The translations under genes were made by a program, and so were the position numbers. Of a DNA stretch of 64,000 nt, positions 1-7,341 are shown piece by piece. The stretch lies in NCBI RefSeq assembly GCF_014217565.1, contig NZ_CP043661.1, positions 4,464,001 to 4,528,000 of the forward strand, read 5' to 3'. The stretch's first letter is position 1, and every line of letters starts with the position of its first letter. The stretch comes from Kribbella qitaiheensis (GTDB lineage: Bacteria > Actinomycetota > Actinomycetes > Propionibacteriales > Kribbellaceae). The notes under the pieces were generated by a model, which saw nothing but the letters and a program-made list of their open reading frames with translations, made no database searches and was not told the origin of the DNA.

Positions 1-1
1 C

Positions 2-337
2 CTGATCATCCCGGAGGCCGCGGCCGACCAGGACGCGGCGTACACCTTCATCAAGGAACTGGCCGGCGAGAAGTGGCAGGTCGACCTGGCCAAGTCGATG
101 AAGTACGTGCCGAACCGGACCGCCCTCGCGTCGTCGGTCGGCGCGGACCCGGGCGTGGCGGCGATGGCGGCCGGTGCGGCCAACGGCAAGGCCACCCCGA
201 ACTCCCCGAACTGGGCCGCGGTCGAGGCGAAGAACCCGATCAAGGAGTACCAGACCAAGGTGCTGACCGGCGGTGACCCGGCCGCCGCGGCCAAGGCCGC
301 CGACGAGATCATCACCCAGGCCCTGAACGCCAAGTAG
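2..337 (+). CDS. Sugar ABC transporter substrate-binding protein, C-terminal part
   Basis: The open frame enters from the left edge and ends at a TAG at 335-337, so only the last 111 residues are present. The text reads like the C-terminal lobe of a family-1 extracellular sugar-binding protein: a helix with AAYTFIKELAGEKWQ, then KYVPNRT, and a final helix ending ADEIITQALNAK. The two downstream genes encode MalF- and MalG-type permeases four bases away, so this is the binding protein of a carbohydrate importer. The signal peptide and lipobox lie outside the window, and the sugar cannot be told from this part. Confidence 0.85.
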   Translation: MIIPEAAADQDAAYTFIKELAGEKWQVDLAKSMKYVPNRTALASSVGADPGVAAMAAGAANGKATPNSPNWAAVEAKNPIKEYQTKVLTGGDPAAAAKAADEIITQALNAK

Positions 338-341
338 AACT

Positions 342-1313
342 ATGGCTGTGGCTGAGATCGACACCACCACAGCGGCCCCCGCCCCCGAGCCCGGTAAGCC
401 GGTCTCGGTCAGGCGGGGGCAACCCCTGTGGGTCCGCGTCCTGCCCTATCTGCTGGTCGCGCCGACGGTCATCGGTACGGCGTACCTGCTGGCCTATCCG
501 TTGGTCCGCAACCTGCTGATCTCGTTCCAGAAGTTCGGCATCGCCCAGCTGATCCGCGGTGGTGCCGAGTTCGTCGGCATCGACAACTACCAGCAGATCC
601 TTTCCGACGACAAGTTCTGGGGTGTGGTCGGGCGGACGTTCGTGTTCACCGCGATCAACGTCGGCCTGATCATGGTGCTGGCCACCTTGGTCGCGGTGCT
701 GATCGGTGCCCTGGGCAAGTGGATGCGGTTCGCCGTGATGGGTGGCCTGGTGGTCGCCTGGGCGATCCCGGTGATCGCCGCGACGACCGTCTTCCAGTGG
801 CTGTTCCAGTCCCAGCTCGGGGTCGTGAACTGGGTCCTGGTCGCGCTCGGCTTCGAGCAGTTCGACGGCAAGGCGTGGTTCGCGGACGGCAACTCGACGT
901 TCGCGATCATCGTGTTGCTGATCGTCTGGCAGTCGGTCCCGTTCGCGGCGCTGACCCTGTACGCCGCGATGACGACGGTGCCGAAGGAACTGCACGAGTC
1001 GGCCCAGATCGACGGGGCCGGCTCGGTCAAGACCTTCTGGCTGATCACCTTCCCGATCCTGCGGCCGATGTTCGGGCTGATCGGTTGCCTGGAGGTGATC
1101 TGGGTGTTCAAGAGCTTCGTCCAGATCTGGGCGATCAGCCAGGGCGGGCCGGGCAACGCGACCCTGACGCTGCCCGTCTACGCCTACCAGATCGCCCAGT
1201 CGCTGAACCGCTACGACCTGGGCGCGGCGATCTCGATGGTCACGGTGCTGATCCTGGCCGTGGTGCTGCTCGCCTACTTCCGGCAGATGTTCAAAGAGGA
1301 GGGTGAACTGTGA
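342..1313 (+). CDS. Sugar ABC transporter permease, MalF type
   Basis: A 323-residue inner-membrane permease with a cytoplasmic N-terminus of about 30 residues followed by six hydrophobic segments, the first around residues 35-58. The EAA loop that contacts the ATPase is clear near residues 215-240 (ELHESAQIDGAGSVKTFW followed by FPILRP). It starts four bases after the binding-protein stop and its TGA overlaps the next GTG, so it is translationally coupled. No ATPase gene is present in this stretch; such importers often share a MsiK-like ATPase encoded elsewhere. Family assignment is firm, substrate unknown. Confidence 0.93.
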   Translation: MAVAEIDTTTAAPAPEPGKPVSVRRGQPLWVRVLPYLLVAPTVIGTAYLLAYPLVRNLLISFQKFGIAQLIRGGAEFVGIDNYQQILSDDKFWGVVGRTFVFTAINVGLIMVLATLVAVLIGALGKWMRFAVMGGLVVAWAIPVIAATTVFQWLFQSQLGVVNWVLVALGFEQFDGKAWFADGNSTFAIIVLLIVWQSVPFAALTLYAAMTTVPKELHESAQIDGAGSVKTFWLITFPILRPMFGLIGCLEVIWVFKSFVQIWAISQGGPGNATLTLPVYAYQIAQSLNRYDLGAAISMVTVLILAVVLLAYFRQMFKEEGEL

Positions 1314-2143
1314 GGACCCGGCTCAGCCGCAGGCTCACGCTGAACGTCCTGGCCCTCGGCGTCTTCTTCTTCTCGGTCTTCCCCGTCTACTGGATGGTGC
1401 TGACCGCGTTCAAGCCGACCAGGGAGATCCAGGCGGAGACGCCGTCCTTCCTCCCGACGAACGTCACTTTGGACCACTTCAGTACGGCGGTGCACGCGGA
1501 CGGCTTCTGGACCTTCTGGCGCAACAGCGGGATGGTCGCGCTCAGCGCAGTGCTGCTGTCGCTGGTGGTGGCCTGCCTGGCGGCGTACGCCGTCGGCCGG
1601 ATGAAGTGGAAGGGCCGGCAGGCGTTCATCCTGATGGTGTTCATCGCGCAGATGACGCCGTGGGAGGCGCTGCTGATCCCGATGTACGTGATCGCCCGCG
1701 ACACCGACATGCTCGACAAGCTGCCGATGCTGACGCTGATCTACTTCATGATGACGCTGCCGTTCACGATCGTGACGCTGCGCGGCTTCCTGAAGGGCAT
1801 CCCGGTCGAGCTCGAGGAAGCAGCCCAGGTCGACGGCTGCAACCAGTTCGAGGCGTTCCGGCGGATCGTCTTCCCGCTGCTCGCGCCGGGGCTGCTCTCG
1901 ACGTCGCTGTTCGGTTTCATCACCGCCTGGAACGAGTTCGCCTTCGCGAACCTGCTGATCATCAAGAACCAGAACCAGCGCACGCTGCCGGTCTGGCTCT
2001 CGTCGTTCAGCAACACCTTCGGCACGGACTGGGGCGCCACGATGGCGGCGGCGACCCTGTTCATGCTGCCCGTGCTCCTGATCTTCCTCGTCCTGCAGGG
2101 ACGGGTGACGACAGGCGTGGCCGCAGGGGCCGTCAAGGGTTAG
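1310..2143 (+). CDS. Sugar ABC transporter permease, MalG type
   Basis: A 277-residue partner permease that starts with GTG overlapping the upstream TGA (GTGA). The N-terminal membrane helix begins within the first 15 residues, and the EAA motif is ELEEAAQVDGCNQFEAF followed by FPLLAPG. Six membrane segments are visible. It forms the heterodimeric channel with the preceding MalF-like protein. It is the last gene of the operon: an inverted repeat that can end transcription follows 18 bases after the stop. Confidence 0.93.
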   Translation: MRTRLSRRLTLNVLALGVFFFSVFPVYWMVLTAFKPTREIQAETPSFLPTNVTLDHFSTAVHADGFWTFWRNSGMVALSAVLLSLVVACLAAYAVGRMKWKGRQAFILMVFIAQMTPWEALLIPMYVIARDTDMLDKLPMLTLIYFMMTLPFTIVTLRGFLKGIPVELEEAAQVDGCNQFEAFRRIVFPLLAPGLLSTSLFGFITAWNEFAFANLLIIKNQNQRTLPVWLSSFSNTFGTDWGATMAAATLFMLPVLLIFLVLQGRVTTGVAAGAVKG

Positions 2144-2160
2144 TCGAGCCCCTGGGACCC

Positions 2161-2204
2161 ACGGCCGGTGCCGCGACCTCACCCGAGGGCGCGCCACCGG
2201 CCGT
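2161..2204. terminator. Inverted repeat between convergent genes
   Basis: ACGGCCGGTG at 2161-2170 pairs perfectly with CACCGGCCGT at 2195-2204 across a 24-base loop. It lies between the stop of the sugar permease and the stop of the convergent GntR gene, where a bidirectional terminator is expected. There is no T-run on either side. Confidence 0.5.
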
Positions 2205-2226
2205 TGGCTTCACTCCTCCGGCTCTG

Positions 2227-2931
2227 CTAGTCAGGGAAGGTCAGCCGGGTGGTGATCCGGTAGCGGTCGCCGCGGTAGATGGATCGGGTGTACTCGATCA
2301 CGGCGTCGTCCGCGTTGCGGGTGGTTCGCTCGAACAACAGAGCAGGTGAATGCAGTGGTACGCCGAGGAGCTCGGCCTCCTGAGCGTCCGTCACCGTCGG
2401 CTCAGTCGTCTGTACTGCGGTCCTCGCGGCCACGTGGTACCTCGACCGCAGCAAGCCGTAGAGGGAACCCACCTCGAAGTCCCGGCCGGTGATGCCGGGC
2501 ACGAAGGCAGCCGGGATCCGGATCCGCTCGATACACATCGGCGCGCCGTCGACGAGTCGCAGCCGGACCACCGAGACGAGTTGGTCGCCCGGTGAGATCT
2601 CCATCCGCTGGCCCAGCCGGGCGCCGGCGGGTTCGAGCTCGAAGGTGATCAGCCGGCTCTGCCACGGCGTACCGTCGGCCGGCGGCACCTGGAAGTGGCC
2701 GTCGGGGGTGGGCTCGAGGGCCTGATGGATCTTCCGCGCGCTCGTGAACGTGCCCCGGCCGTGCTCGCGGACGACGAAGCCGTCGCGGGCCAGATCGTCC
2801 AGCGCCGCCCGCAGGGTCGGCCGGGAGACGCCGAGTTCTTCGCTCAGGCTGCGCTCGGACGGCAGCGCCTCGCCCGGGCGGCGGATCTCGATCAGCTGCA
2901 GCAGCCGATCGCGTGCCTCGGTCCTTCTCAT
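2227..2931 (-). CDS. GntR-family transcriptional regulator (HutC/UTRA type)
   Basis: A 234-residue regulator. Residues 4-65 form the winged helix (PSERSLSEELGVSRPTLRAAL is the recognition region, followed by DGFVVREHGRGTF). Residues 90-230 are a UTRA effector domain ending with the typical YTRSIYRGDRYRITTRL. UTRA domains bind small sugars or amino acids. The gene is convergent with the sugar importer and divergent from the secreted glucanase gene at 3092, so it probably represses one or both. Operator-like repeats lie in the divergent gap. Confidence 0.92.
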   Translation of the reverse strand: MRRTEARDRLLQLIEIRRPGEALPSERSLSEELGVSRPTLRAALDDLARDGFVVREHGRGTFTSARKIHQALEPTPDGHFQVPPADGTPWQSRLITFELEPAGARLGQRMEISPGDQLVSVVRLRLVDGAPMCIERIRIPAAFVPGITGRDFEVGSLYGLLRSRYHVAARTAVQTTEPTVTDAQEAELLGVPLHSPALLFERTTRNADDAVIEYTRSIYRGDRYRITTRLTFPD

Positions 2932-2943
2932 CAGGCAACTCTA

Positions 2944-3030
2944 GCAATCTTTACCAGTGGTCATACCGAAAGGGAAATCGTTTGCGCTCACGGCAGGTCT
3001 TGACTTTACCAATTGGATAGACCAGTTTAC
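2944..3030. promoter_or_regulatory. Divergent promoter region with operator-like repeats
   Basis: The gap between the GntR gene and the glucanase gene is AT-richer than its surroundings. It holds ACCAGTGGT (2953-2961), a TTGACT -35-like hexamer (3000-3005), the palindrome CCAATTGG (3009-3016) and the spaced pair GGTCT (2996-3000)/AGACC (3019-3023). HutC-subfamily GntR proteins bind short inverted repeats of the GGTCT...AGACC kind, so an autoregulatory operator covering the glucanase promoter is a reasonable inference. The exact operator is not certain. Confidence 0.45.
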
Positions 3031-3091
3031 GGAGAGACCCTTTGCAATGAGCTCTTCCGCCCCCGAGACGAACAAAGGTGTGTGACCTCCC

Positions 3092-4042
3092 ATGGCTCGT
3101 TCACGCAAGCTCCGCATCACCGCCGCGGCCGCAGTACTGGCCGCTCTGGCTGCTGGAAGCATCAGTACTACGGCCAGCGCCCGCCCCGCACCGGACAAGG
3201 CCCGCAAGGTGGCTGCCTGTGGCGCGTTCTTCGACGACTTCAACTACAGCTCCCGGACCGACCCGAACTTCACCGGCCACGACTGGAGCGTCCGGACGGG
3301 CGGAGGTGGCCCCGGCATCGAGGGCACCTGGACCGCGAGCAACGTGACCTTCCCTGTCGTCGACGGTCAGAAGTCGATGCAGTTGCGCGCCGCGACCGAC
3401 GGCACCACCGGGGGCACCACCCAGTCGCAGGTCCAGCAGAACCAGGAGCGCTTCTTCGAAGGCACCTACGCGACCCGGTTCAAGTTCAGCGACACCCCCG
3501 CGAGCGGCAACGACGGGGATCTGGTGAACCAGACCTTCTACACGATCTCGCCGCTCGACTACGACTGGGAGCCGACGTACAGCGAGCTCGACATCTCGGA
3601 GTACCTGCCGAACGGTGGCTGGGGTGAGACCGGGCCGGTCGACTTCATCACCAGCTGGAACACCTACCAGGCCGACCCGTTCGACGGCTGGCGGATCAGC
3701 GCCGCGCGCAGGTTCAGCCACGCCGGCTGGCACACCCTGGTGGCGGTGGTTTCGGGTGGCCACGTGAAGTACTACATCGACGGTTCGCTGGCCGCCGACC
3801 ACACGACCGACGGGGCCGGCCATTCGGTCTACCCGCGGCGGCCGATGACGCTCAACTACAACCAGTGGTTCATCGACCTGACCGGCCACACCGGCGGGAC
3901 GAGTGCCTACGTGCAGTCCGCGGACTGGGTGTACTACGCCAAGAACGAGGCGCTCTCACCGGCGACCGCCACGGGCCCGGGTGAACTCGTACCGGTCCGC
4001 CGGCACCAGGCACGCGGACACGATCAGCTGCTGAATCAGTGA
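3092..4042 (+). CDS. Secreted glycoside hydrolase, GH16-like (probable beta-glucanase), C-terminus frameshifted
   Basis: The first 30 residues are a Sec signal peptide (basic MARSRKLR, then an Ala/Leu-rich core, ending TASA). The mature part has a beta-sandwich look with the GH16 catalytic signature E-L-D-I-S-E at residues 165-170, where the two Glu would be nucleophile and acid/base. GH16 enzymes cut beta-1,3/1,4-glucans or related polysaccharides; the exact substrate is unknown. The last ~24 residues as read (after SPATATG) look like out-of-frame translation. Removing one base from GGGCCCGGG at 3973-3981 gives an ending RVNSYRSAGTRHADTISC with a stop at 4032-4034, which resembles the usual tail of secreted relatives. 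Confidence 0.8.
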   Translation: MARSRKLRITAAAAVLAALAAGSISTTASARPAPDKARKVAACGAFFDDFNYSSRTDPNFTGHDWSVRTGGGGPGIEGTWTASNVTFPVVDGQKSMQLRAATDGTTGGTTQSQVQQNQERFFEGTYATRFKFSDTPASGNDGDLVNQTFYTISPLDYDWEPTYSELDISEYLPNGGWGETGPVDFITSWNTYQADPFDGWRISAARRFSHAGWHTLVAVVSGGHVKYYIDGSLAADHTTDGAGHSVYPRRPMTLNYNQWFIDLTGHTGGTSAYVQSADWVYYAKNEALSPATATGPGELVPVRRHQARGHDQLLNQ

Positions 4043-4160
4043 CCCGTCAATAGCGTGAGACAGACCCCATACACCATAGACAATCCGTTCCGGACTGAGT
4101 ACGGTCCGTAACGGCGTCCGCACCACGCCTGACCCGGAATGGGACCCAGTGTCCACATTC

Positions 4161-4298
4161 TCACCGGTCGGTGAGGTGCTGCCCGCCAGTAGCGCCTCGC
4201 TGGTGGACGGGCGAGCAGAACGCGGTGAAAGCCGCGAACTGATGGGGGCCCTGACACCTAGGTGGGGCGGTCCAGCGCCAACGCGCTGCCGCCCCACC
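4161..4298 (+). other. Structured intergenic region with several inverted repeats and a strong hairpin
   Basis: The 405-base gap between the glucanase and nuclease genes has no convincing gene but contains nested inverted repeats: TCACCG/CGGTGA at 4161-4174, an imperfect arm pair spanning 4177-4217, and CGCGG/CCGCG around 4221-4236. A strong hairpin at 4261-4298 has GGTGGGGCGG pairing with CCGCCCCACC and an inner CAGCGC/GCGCTG. There is no T-run. It may be the terminator of the glucanase transcript or a folded leader of the nuclease mRNA. I could not match it to a known riboswitch. Confidence 0.45.
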
Positions 4299-4447
4299 GA
4301 CTCAATGACCGGGGTGGTGGGGCGGGGAAAGTATCAAGTTTGCCGGATCGTCGGACAAAATTATCTCCGGATCACGCTTCCCCGGCCTGCTTGCAGGGCA
4401 GACTGCACTGCGACGCCCGTATTTCCACCGCCCCGTGGGAGATCGTT

Positions 4448-5584
4448 GTGCAGAATCGCCGTGCCTTACGCCCAGCCCTGATCGGAATACTTCTTCTAGG
4501 CCTGCTCGGCTACGGCATAACGCCGTCGACAGCGGCCACTACTGCCACTATCTCCGTCAGTACCGCGCTGCAGCAGCAGAACGGCTCCGTGGCCACCGTC
4601 GAGGGCTACGTCGTCGGTCAGCCGACAGCGACGAACACTGTTGTCCGCAGCAACTTCCCTGGCGACACTGCGCTGGCGCTGGCGGACTCGAGCAGCCAGA
4701 CCAGTACGTCGTCGATGCTGTACGTCCAGATCACTAGTGCCTTCCGCGCGCAGTACGGGTTGATGACGAACCCGGGACTGCTCGGTACGAAGATCACCGT
4801 GACCGGGACGCTGACGGCGTACTTCTCGCATGGCGGGCTGAAGGACCCGACGGCCTTCACCGGTGGTGGCGGTACGGATCCGGGTGATCCTGGGGATCCG
4901 GGCGACTACTACGCGACCGCGGCCGGGAAGACCGGTGCGGCGTTGAAGGCCGCTCTGCACACGATCATCTCCAATCAGACCAAGCTCACCTATGACCAGG
5001 TCTGGAACGCGCTGAAGGACACCGACCAGGATCCGGCCAACACCAACAACGTGATCCTGCTGTACTCCGGTCGCTCGCAGAGCAAGTCCACCAACGGCGG
5101 TGACCCGAACGACTGGAACCGCGAACACGTCTGGGCCAAGTCCCACGGCGACTTCGGTACCACGACCGGTCCCGGTACCGATGTCCACCACCTGCGTCCC
5201 GAGGACGTCTCGGTGAACGCCGCCCGCGGCAACCTCGACTTCGACAACGGCGGTACGGCGGTGTCCGAGTGCCCCGGCTGCACGGCGGACTCCGACTCGT
5301 TCGAGCCGCGGGCAGCGGTTCGCGGTGACGTCGCGCGGATGATCCTCTACATGGCCGTCCGGTACGAGGGCGACGACGGGTTCGCGAACCTGGAGCCGAA
5401 CGACTCGGTCAACAACGGCACGGCGCCGTACATCGGCAGGCTGTCGGTGCTGAAGGCGTGGAGCGCGGCCGACCCGCCGGACGCCTTCGAGAAGCGCCGC
5501 AACCAGGTCATCTTCGACACCTGGCAGCACAACCGCAACCCCTTCATCGACCACCCCGAATGGGTCTCGTCGATCTGGCCCTGA
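4448..5584 (+). CDS. Secreted endonuclease I family nuclease with N-terminal OB-like domain
   Basis: The GTG at 4448 follows a GGGAGA ribosome site and gives a 378-residue protein with a clean signal peptide (RRALRPALIGILLLGLLG, cleavage near STAATT). The longer in-frame upstream extension is not needed. Residues ~30-140 resemble the YhcR-type OB-fold domain; a GGGGTDPGDPGDPGD linker follows. The rest is the endonuclease I domain with N-R-E-H-V-W at about 224-229 and D-V-H-H-L-R-P at about 245-251, the His-metal active site. It would degrade extracellular DNA or RNA for nutrients. An AT-rich promoter-like stretch (AAAATTATCT) lies near 4357-4368. Confidence 0.88.
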   Translation: MQNRRALRPALIGILLLGLLGYGITPSTAATTATISVSTALQQQNGSVATVEGYVVGQPTATNTVVRSNFPGDTALALADSSSQTSTSSMLYVQITSAFRAQYGLMTNPGLLGTKITVTGTLTAYFSHGGLKDPTAFTGGGGTDPGDPGDPGDYYATAAGKTGAALKAALHTIISNQTKLTYDQVWNALKDTDQDPANTNNVILLYSGRSQSKSTNGGDPNDWNREHVWAKSHGDFGTTTGPGTDVHHLRPEDVSVNAARGNLDFDNGGTAVSECPGCTADSDSFEPRAAVRGDVARMILYMAVRYEGDDGFANLEPNDSVNNGTAPYIGRLSVLKAWSAADPPDAFEKRRNQVIFDTWQHNRNPFIDHPEWVSSIWP

Positions 5585-5638
5585 GTTGGCCTGTGGACAA
5601 CCGGCGGTGAGGTCGAACGGGCTCGTATCTTCTAGAGC

Positions 5639-6070
5639 ATGACTGATTCGACCTCACCCCTGCCGCGCTTCCACCTCGCCATGCCCGTCGACGATCTGGC
5701 CGCGGCAGCGGAGTTCTACGGCTCCGTGATCGGCTGCGAGCGCGGCCGCAGTTCCGACACCTGGATCGACTGGAACCTGCGCGGCCACCAGTTCGTGACC
5801 CACCTCGCCCCCGCGCGGCCTTCCTCGATCCACAACCCGGTCGACGGCCACGACGTCCCCGTCCCGCACTTCGGCCTGATCCTCACCGTTCCCGACTTCC
5901 ACGCCCTCGCCGACCGCTTCCGAGCCGCCGGCACCCCCTTCGTCATCGAGCCCTACCTCCGCTTCGAGGGCCGGCCCGGCGAGCAATGGACCATGTTCCT
6001 GCACGACCCCGCCACCAACGCCCTCGAATTCAAAGCCTTCGCCAACGACGAAGCCGTCTTCGCCACCTGA
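5639..6070 (+). CDS. VOC (glyoxalase/bleomycin-resistance) superfamily protein
   Basis: A 143-residue single-gene protein with the beta-alpha-beta-beta-beta pattern of the vicinal oxygen chelate fold. The opening FHLAMPVDDLAAAAEFYGSV and the ending MFLHDPATNALEFKAF hold the usual metal-ligand positions (His near the start, Glu in LEFKAF). Proteins of this subgroup are mostly uncharacterised; dioxygenase or lyase activity is possible but not shown. It stands alone, 54 bases after the nuclease gene. Confidence 0.8.
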   Translation: MTDSTSPLPRFHLAMPVDDLAAAAEFYGSVIGCERGRSSDTWIDWNLRGHQFVTHLAPARPSSIHNPVDGHDVPVPHFGLILTVPDFHALADRFRAAGTPFVIEPYLRFEGRPGEQWTMFLHDPATNALEFKAFANDEAVFAT

Positions 6071-6198
6071 TCACGGCCCCTTAGCCCGTCTCCAGGCAGC
6101 CGTTGCCCCGCCCTGCCCCGCCACCTGCCCTTCCTCACCTGGTCAAAGTGAGCAGGATTGGTCTACTCCCACTTGTGGCTTCAACCCAAGGAGGAATA

Positions 6199-6273
6199 GT
6201 GACCACAGGAGCACTGATGGACATTGGCATCCGAGAACTCCGGGACGGGCTCAGCCGGCATCGCGCCGCCTAG
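6199..6273 (+). pseudogene. Truncated Phd/YefM-type antitoxin N-terminus
   Basis: A GTG at 6199, directly after an AAGGAGG ribosome site, opens a 24-codon frame ending with TAG at 6271-6273. From the ATG at 6217 it reads MDIGIRELRDGLSRHRAA, the characteristic first turn of prevent-host-death antitoxins (M-x-I-G-I-R-E-L-R-D-x-L-S-R). The remaining ~60 residues and any toxin gene are missing. The intact ribosome site and sudden stop suggest a deleted toxin-antitoxin module rather than a functional micro-protein. Confidence 0.55.
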
Positions 6274-6326
6274 TGGCGGGTAGTACAGGTTCTGGTGAAT
6301 ACAGCAAATCGTGTACTGTCGCGGCT

Positions 6327-6659
6327 GTGGACACCATTGTTGGTAGGGGTGAGGTGCTGGCTCGGTTTGGGCATGCGTTGTCGGATCCGACTCGGACGCA
6401 GGTGATGCTGGTGCTGCACGAGGGGGCGAGTTATCCGGCGGAGCTGGCTGAGCGGATCGGGGTCAGCAGGCAGTCGCTGTCGAATCACCTTGCCTGTCTG
6501 CGCGGGTGTGGGCTGGTCGTGGCGGAGCCGGAAGGGCGGCGGACGCGGTACGAGCTGGCCGATCCGAGCCTCGGTACTGCGCTCGCCGAGTTGCTCAACG
6601 TCGTACTGGCGGTCGACCCCGCCTGCTGCCGCCCGGACGCTGAGGGCGACTGTCGATGA
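6327..6659 (+). CDS. ArsR/SmtB-family metal sensor, CmtR-like
   Basis: A GTG at 6327 gives 110 residues. With this start, Cys57 and Cys61 (H-L-A-C-L-R-G-C-G-L in the recognition helix) fall at the same numbers as the Cd/Pb ligands of Mycobacterium CmtR, which supports the choice. A C-terminal DPACC supplies Cys100/101 close to the third CmtR ligand, Cys102. The winged helix is ELAERIGVSRQSLSNHL. By family knowledge it is a repressor released by Cd(II) or Pb(II). It overlaps the efflux gene by four bases and presumably controls it. Confidence 0.88.
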   Translation: MDTIVGRGEVLARFGHALSDPTRTQVMLVLHEGASYPAELAERIGVSRQSLSNHLACLRGCGLVVAEPEGRRTRYELADPSLGTALAELLNVVLAVDPACCRPDAEGDCR

Positions 6660-7330
6660 GCGAGTTGTTCGAGCTGAGCGTCCCCGACCGCGGAGCTGAG
6701 GAGCGGCGGAAGGCGTTGGGCCGGCGGGCGCAACTGCTGGCCGGCGCGAGTGTCACCTACAACGTCGTCGAGGCGGTCATCGCGATCTCGGCGGGTTCGA
6801 TCGCCGGATCCGTCGCACTGGTGGGATTCGGGCTCGACTCGGTCGTCGAGGTGGCGAGTGGGTTGATCATCCTCTGGCAGTTCCGGCATCCGCTGCCGGA
6901 GACGCGCGAACGCCGCGCACTGCGATTGATCGCACTGTCATTCTTCGGTCTTGCCTTGTACGTCGCGGTGGAATCCGTCCGCGCGCTCCTCGGCCGAGGC
7001 GCTGAAGCCGAAACTTCGGGAATCGGCATCGGCCTGGCGATCGCGTCTCTGATCGTGATGCCGCTGCTCTCGTACGCGCAACGTCGTACCGGCAAGGCGC
7101 TCAACTCCAACGCGGTAGTTGCCGACAGCACCCAAACTTTGTTGTGTACCTACCTGTCCGCTGTGCTACTCGTCGGATTGCTGCTCAACGCGACACTTGG
7201 GTGGTACTGGGCAGATCCCGTCGCCGGACTGGTGATCGCCGCAGTCGCCCTCCGCGAAGGCATCCAGGCCTGGCGCGGCGAAGGCTGCTGTGCGCCGACA
7301 GCAGCTACTTGCCAAGACGGCTGCTGCTGA
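6656..7330 (+). CDS. Cation diffusion facilitator-like heavy-metal efflux protein
   Basis: A 224-residue membrane protein starting inside the stop of the sensor gene (ATGA). At least five hydrophobic segments are visible, with the CDF-type motif GFGLDSVVEVASGLIILWQFRH in the second helix; its Asp would bind metal. The C-terminus is short and Cys-rich (GCCAPTAATCQDGCC) and replaces the usual cytoplasmic domain, fitting a soft-metal (Cd, Pb) exporter. The pairing with a CmtR-like sensor supports metal detoxification. The ion is inferred, not demonstrated. Confidence 0.85.
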   Translation: MSELFELSVPDRGAEERRKALGRRAQLLAGASVTYNVVEAVIAISAGSIAGSVALVGFGLDSVVEVASGLIILWQFRHPLPETRERRALRLIALSFFGLALYVAVESVRALLGRGAEAETSGIGIGLAIASLIVMPLLSYAQRRTGKALNSNAVVADSTQTLLCTYLSAVLLVGLLLNATLGWYWADPVAGLVIAAVALREGIQAWRGEGCCAPTAATCQDGCC

Positions 7331-7341
7331 CCGATAGGCGA

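Noticed and set aside
3006..3030. DasR-type operator upstream of the glucanase
   Set aside because: TTGGATAGACCA resembles the DasR site but is one base short in the centre and mismatched in the left arm; I kept only a general GntR-operator call.
4177..4298. Known riboswitch (cobalamin, c-di-AMP) before the nuclease
   Set aside because: None of the conserved boxes of those classes could be found in the folded region.
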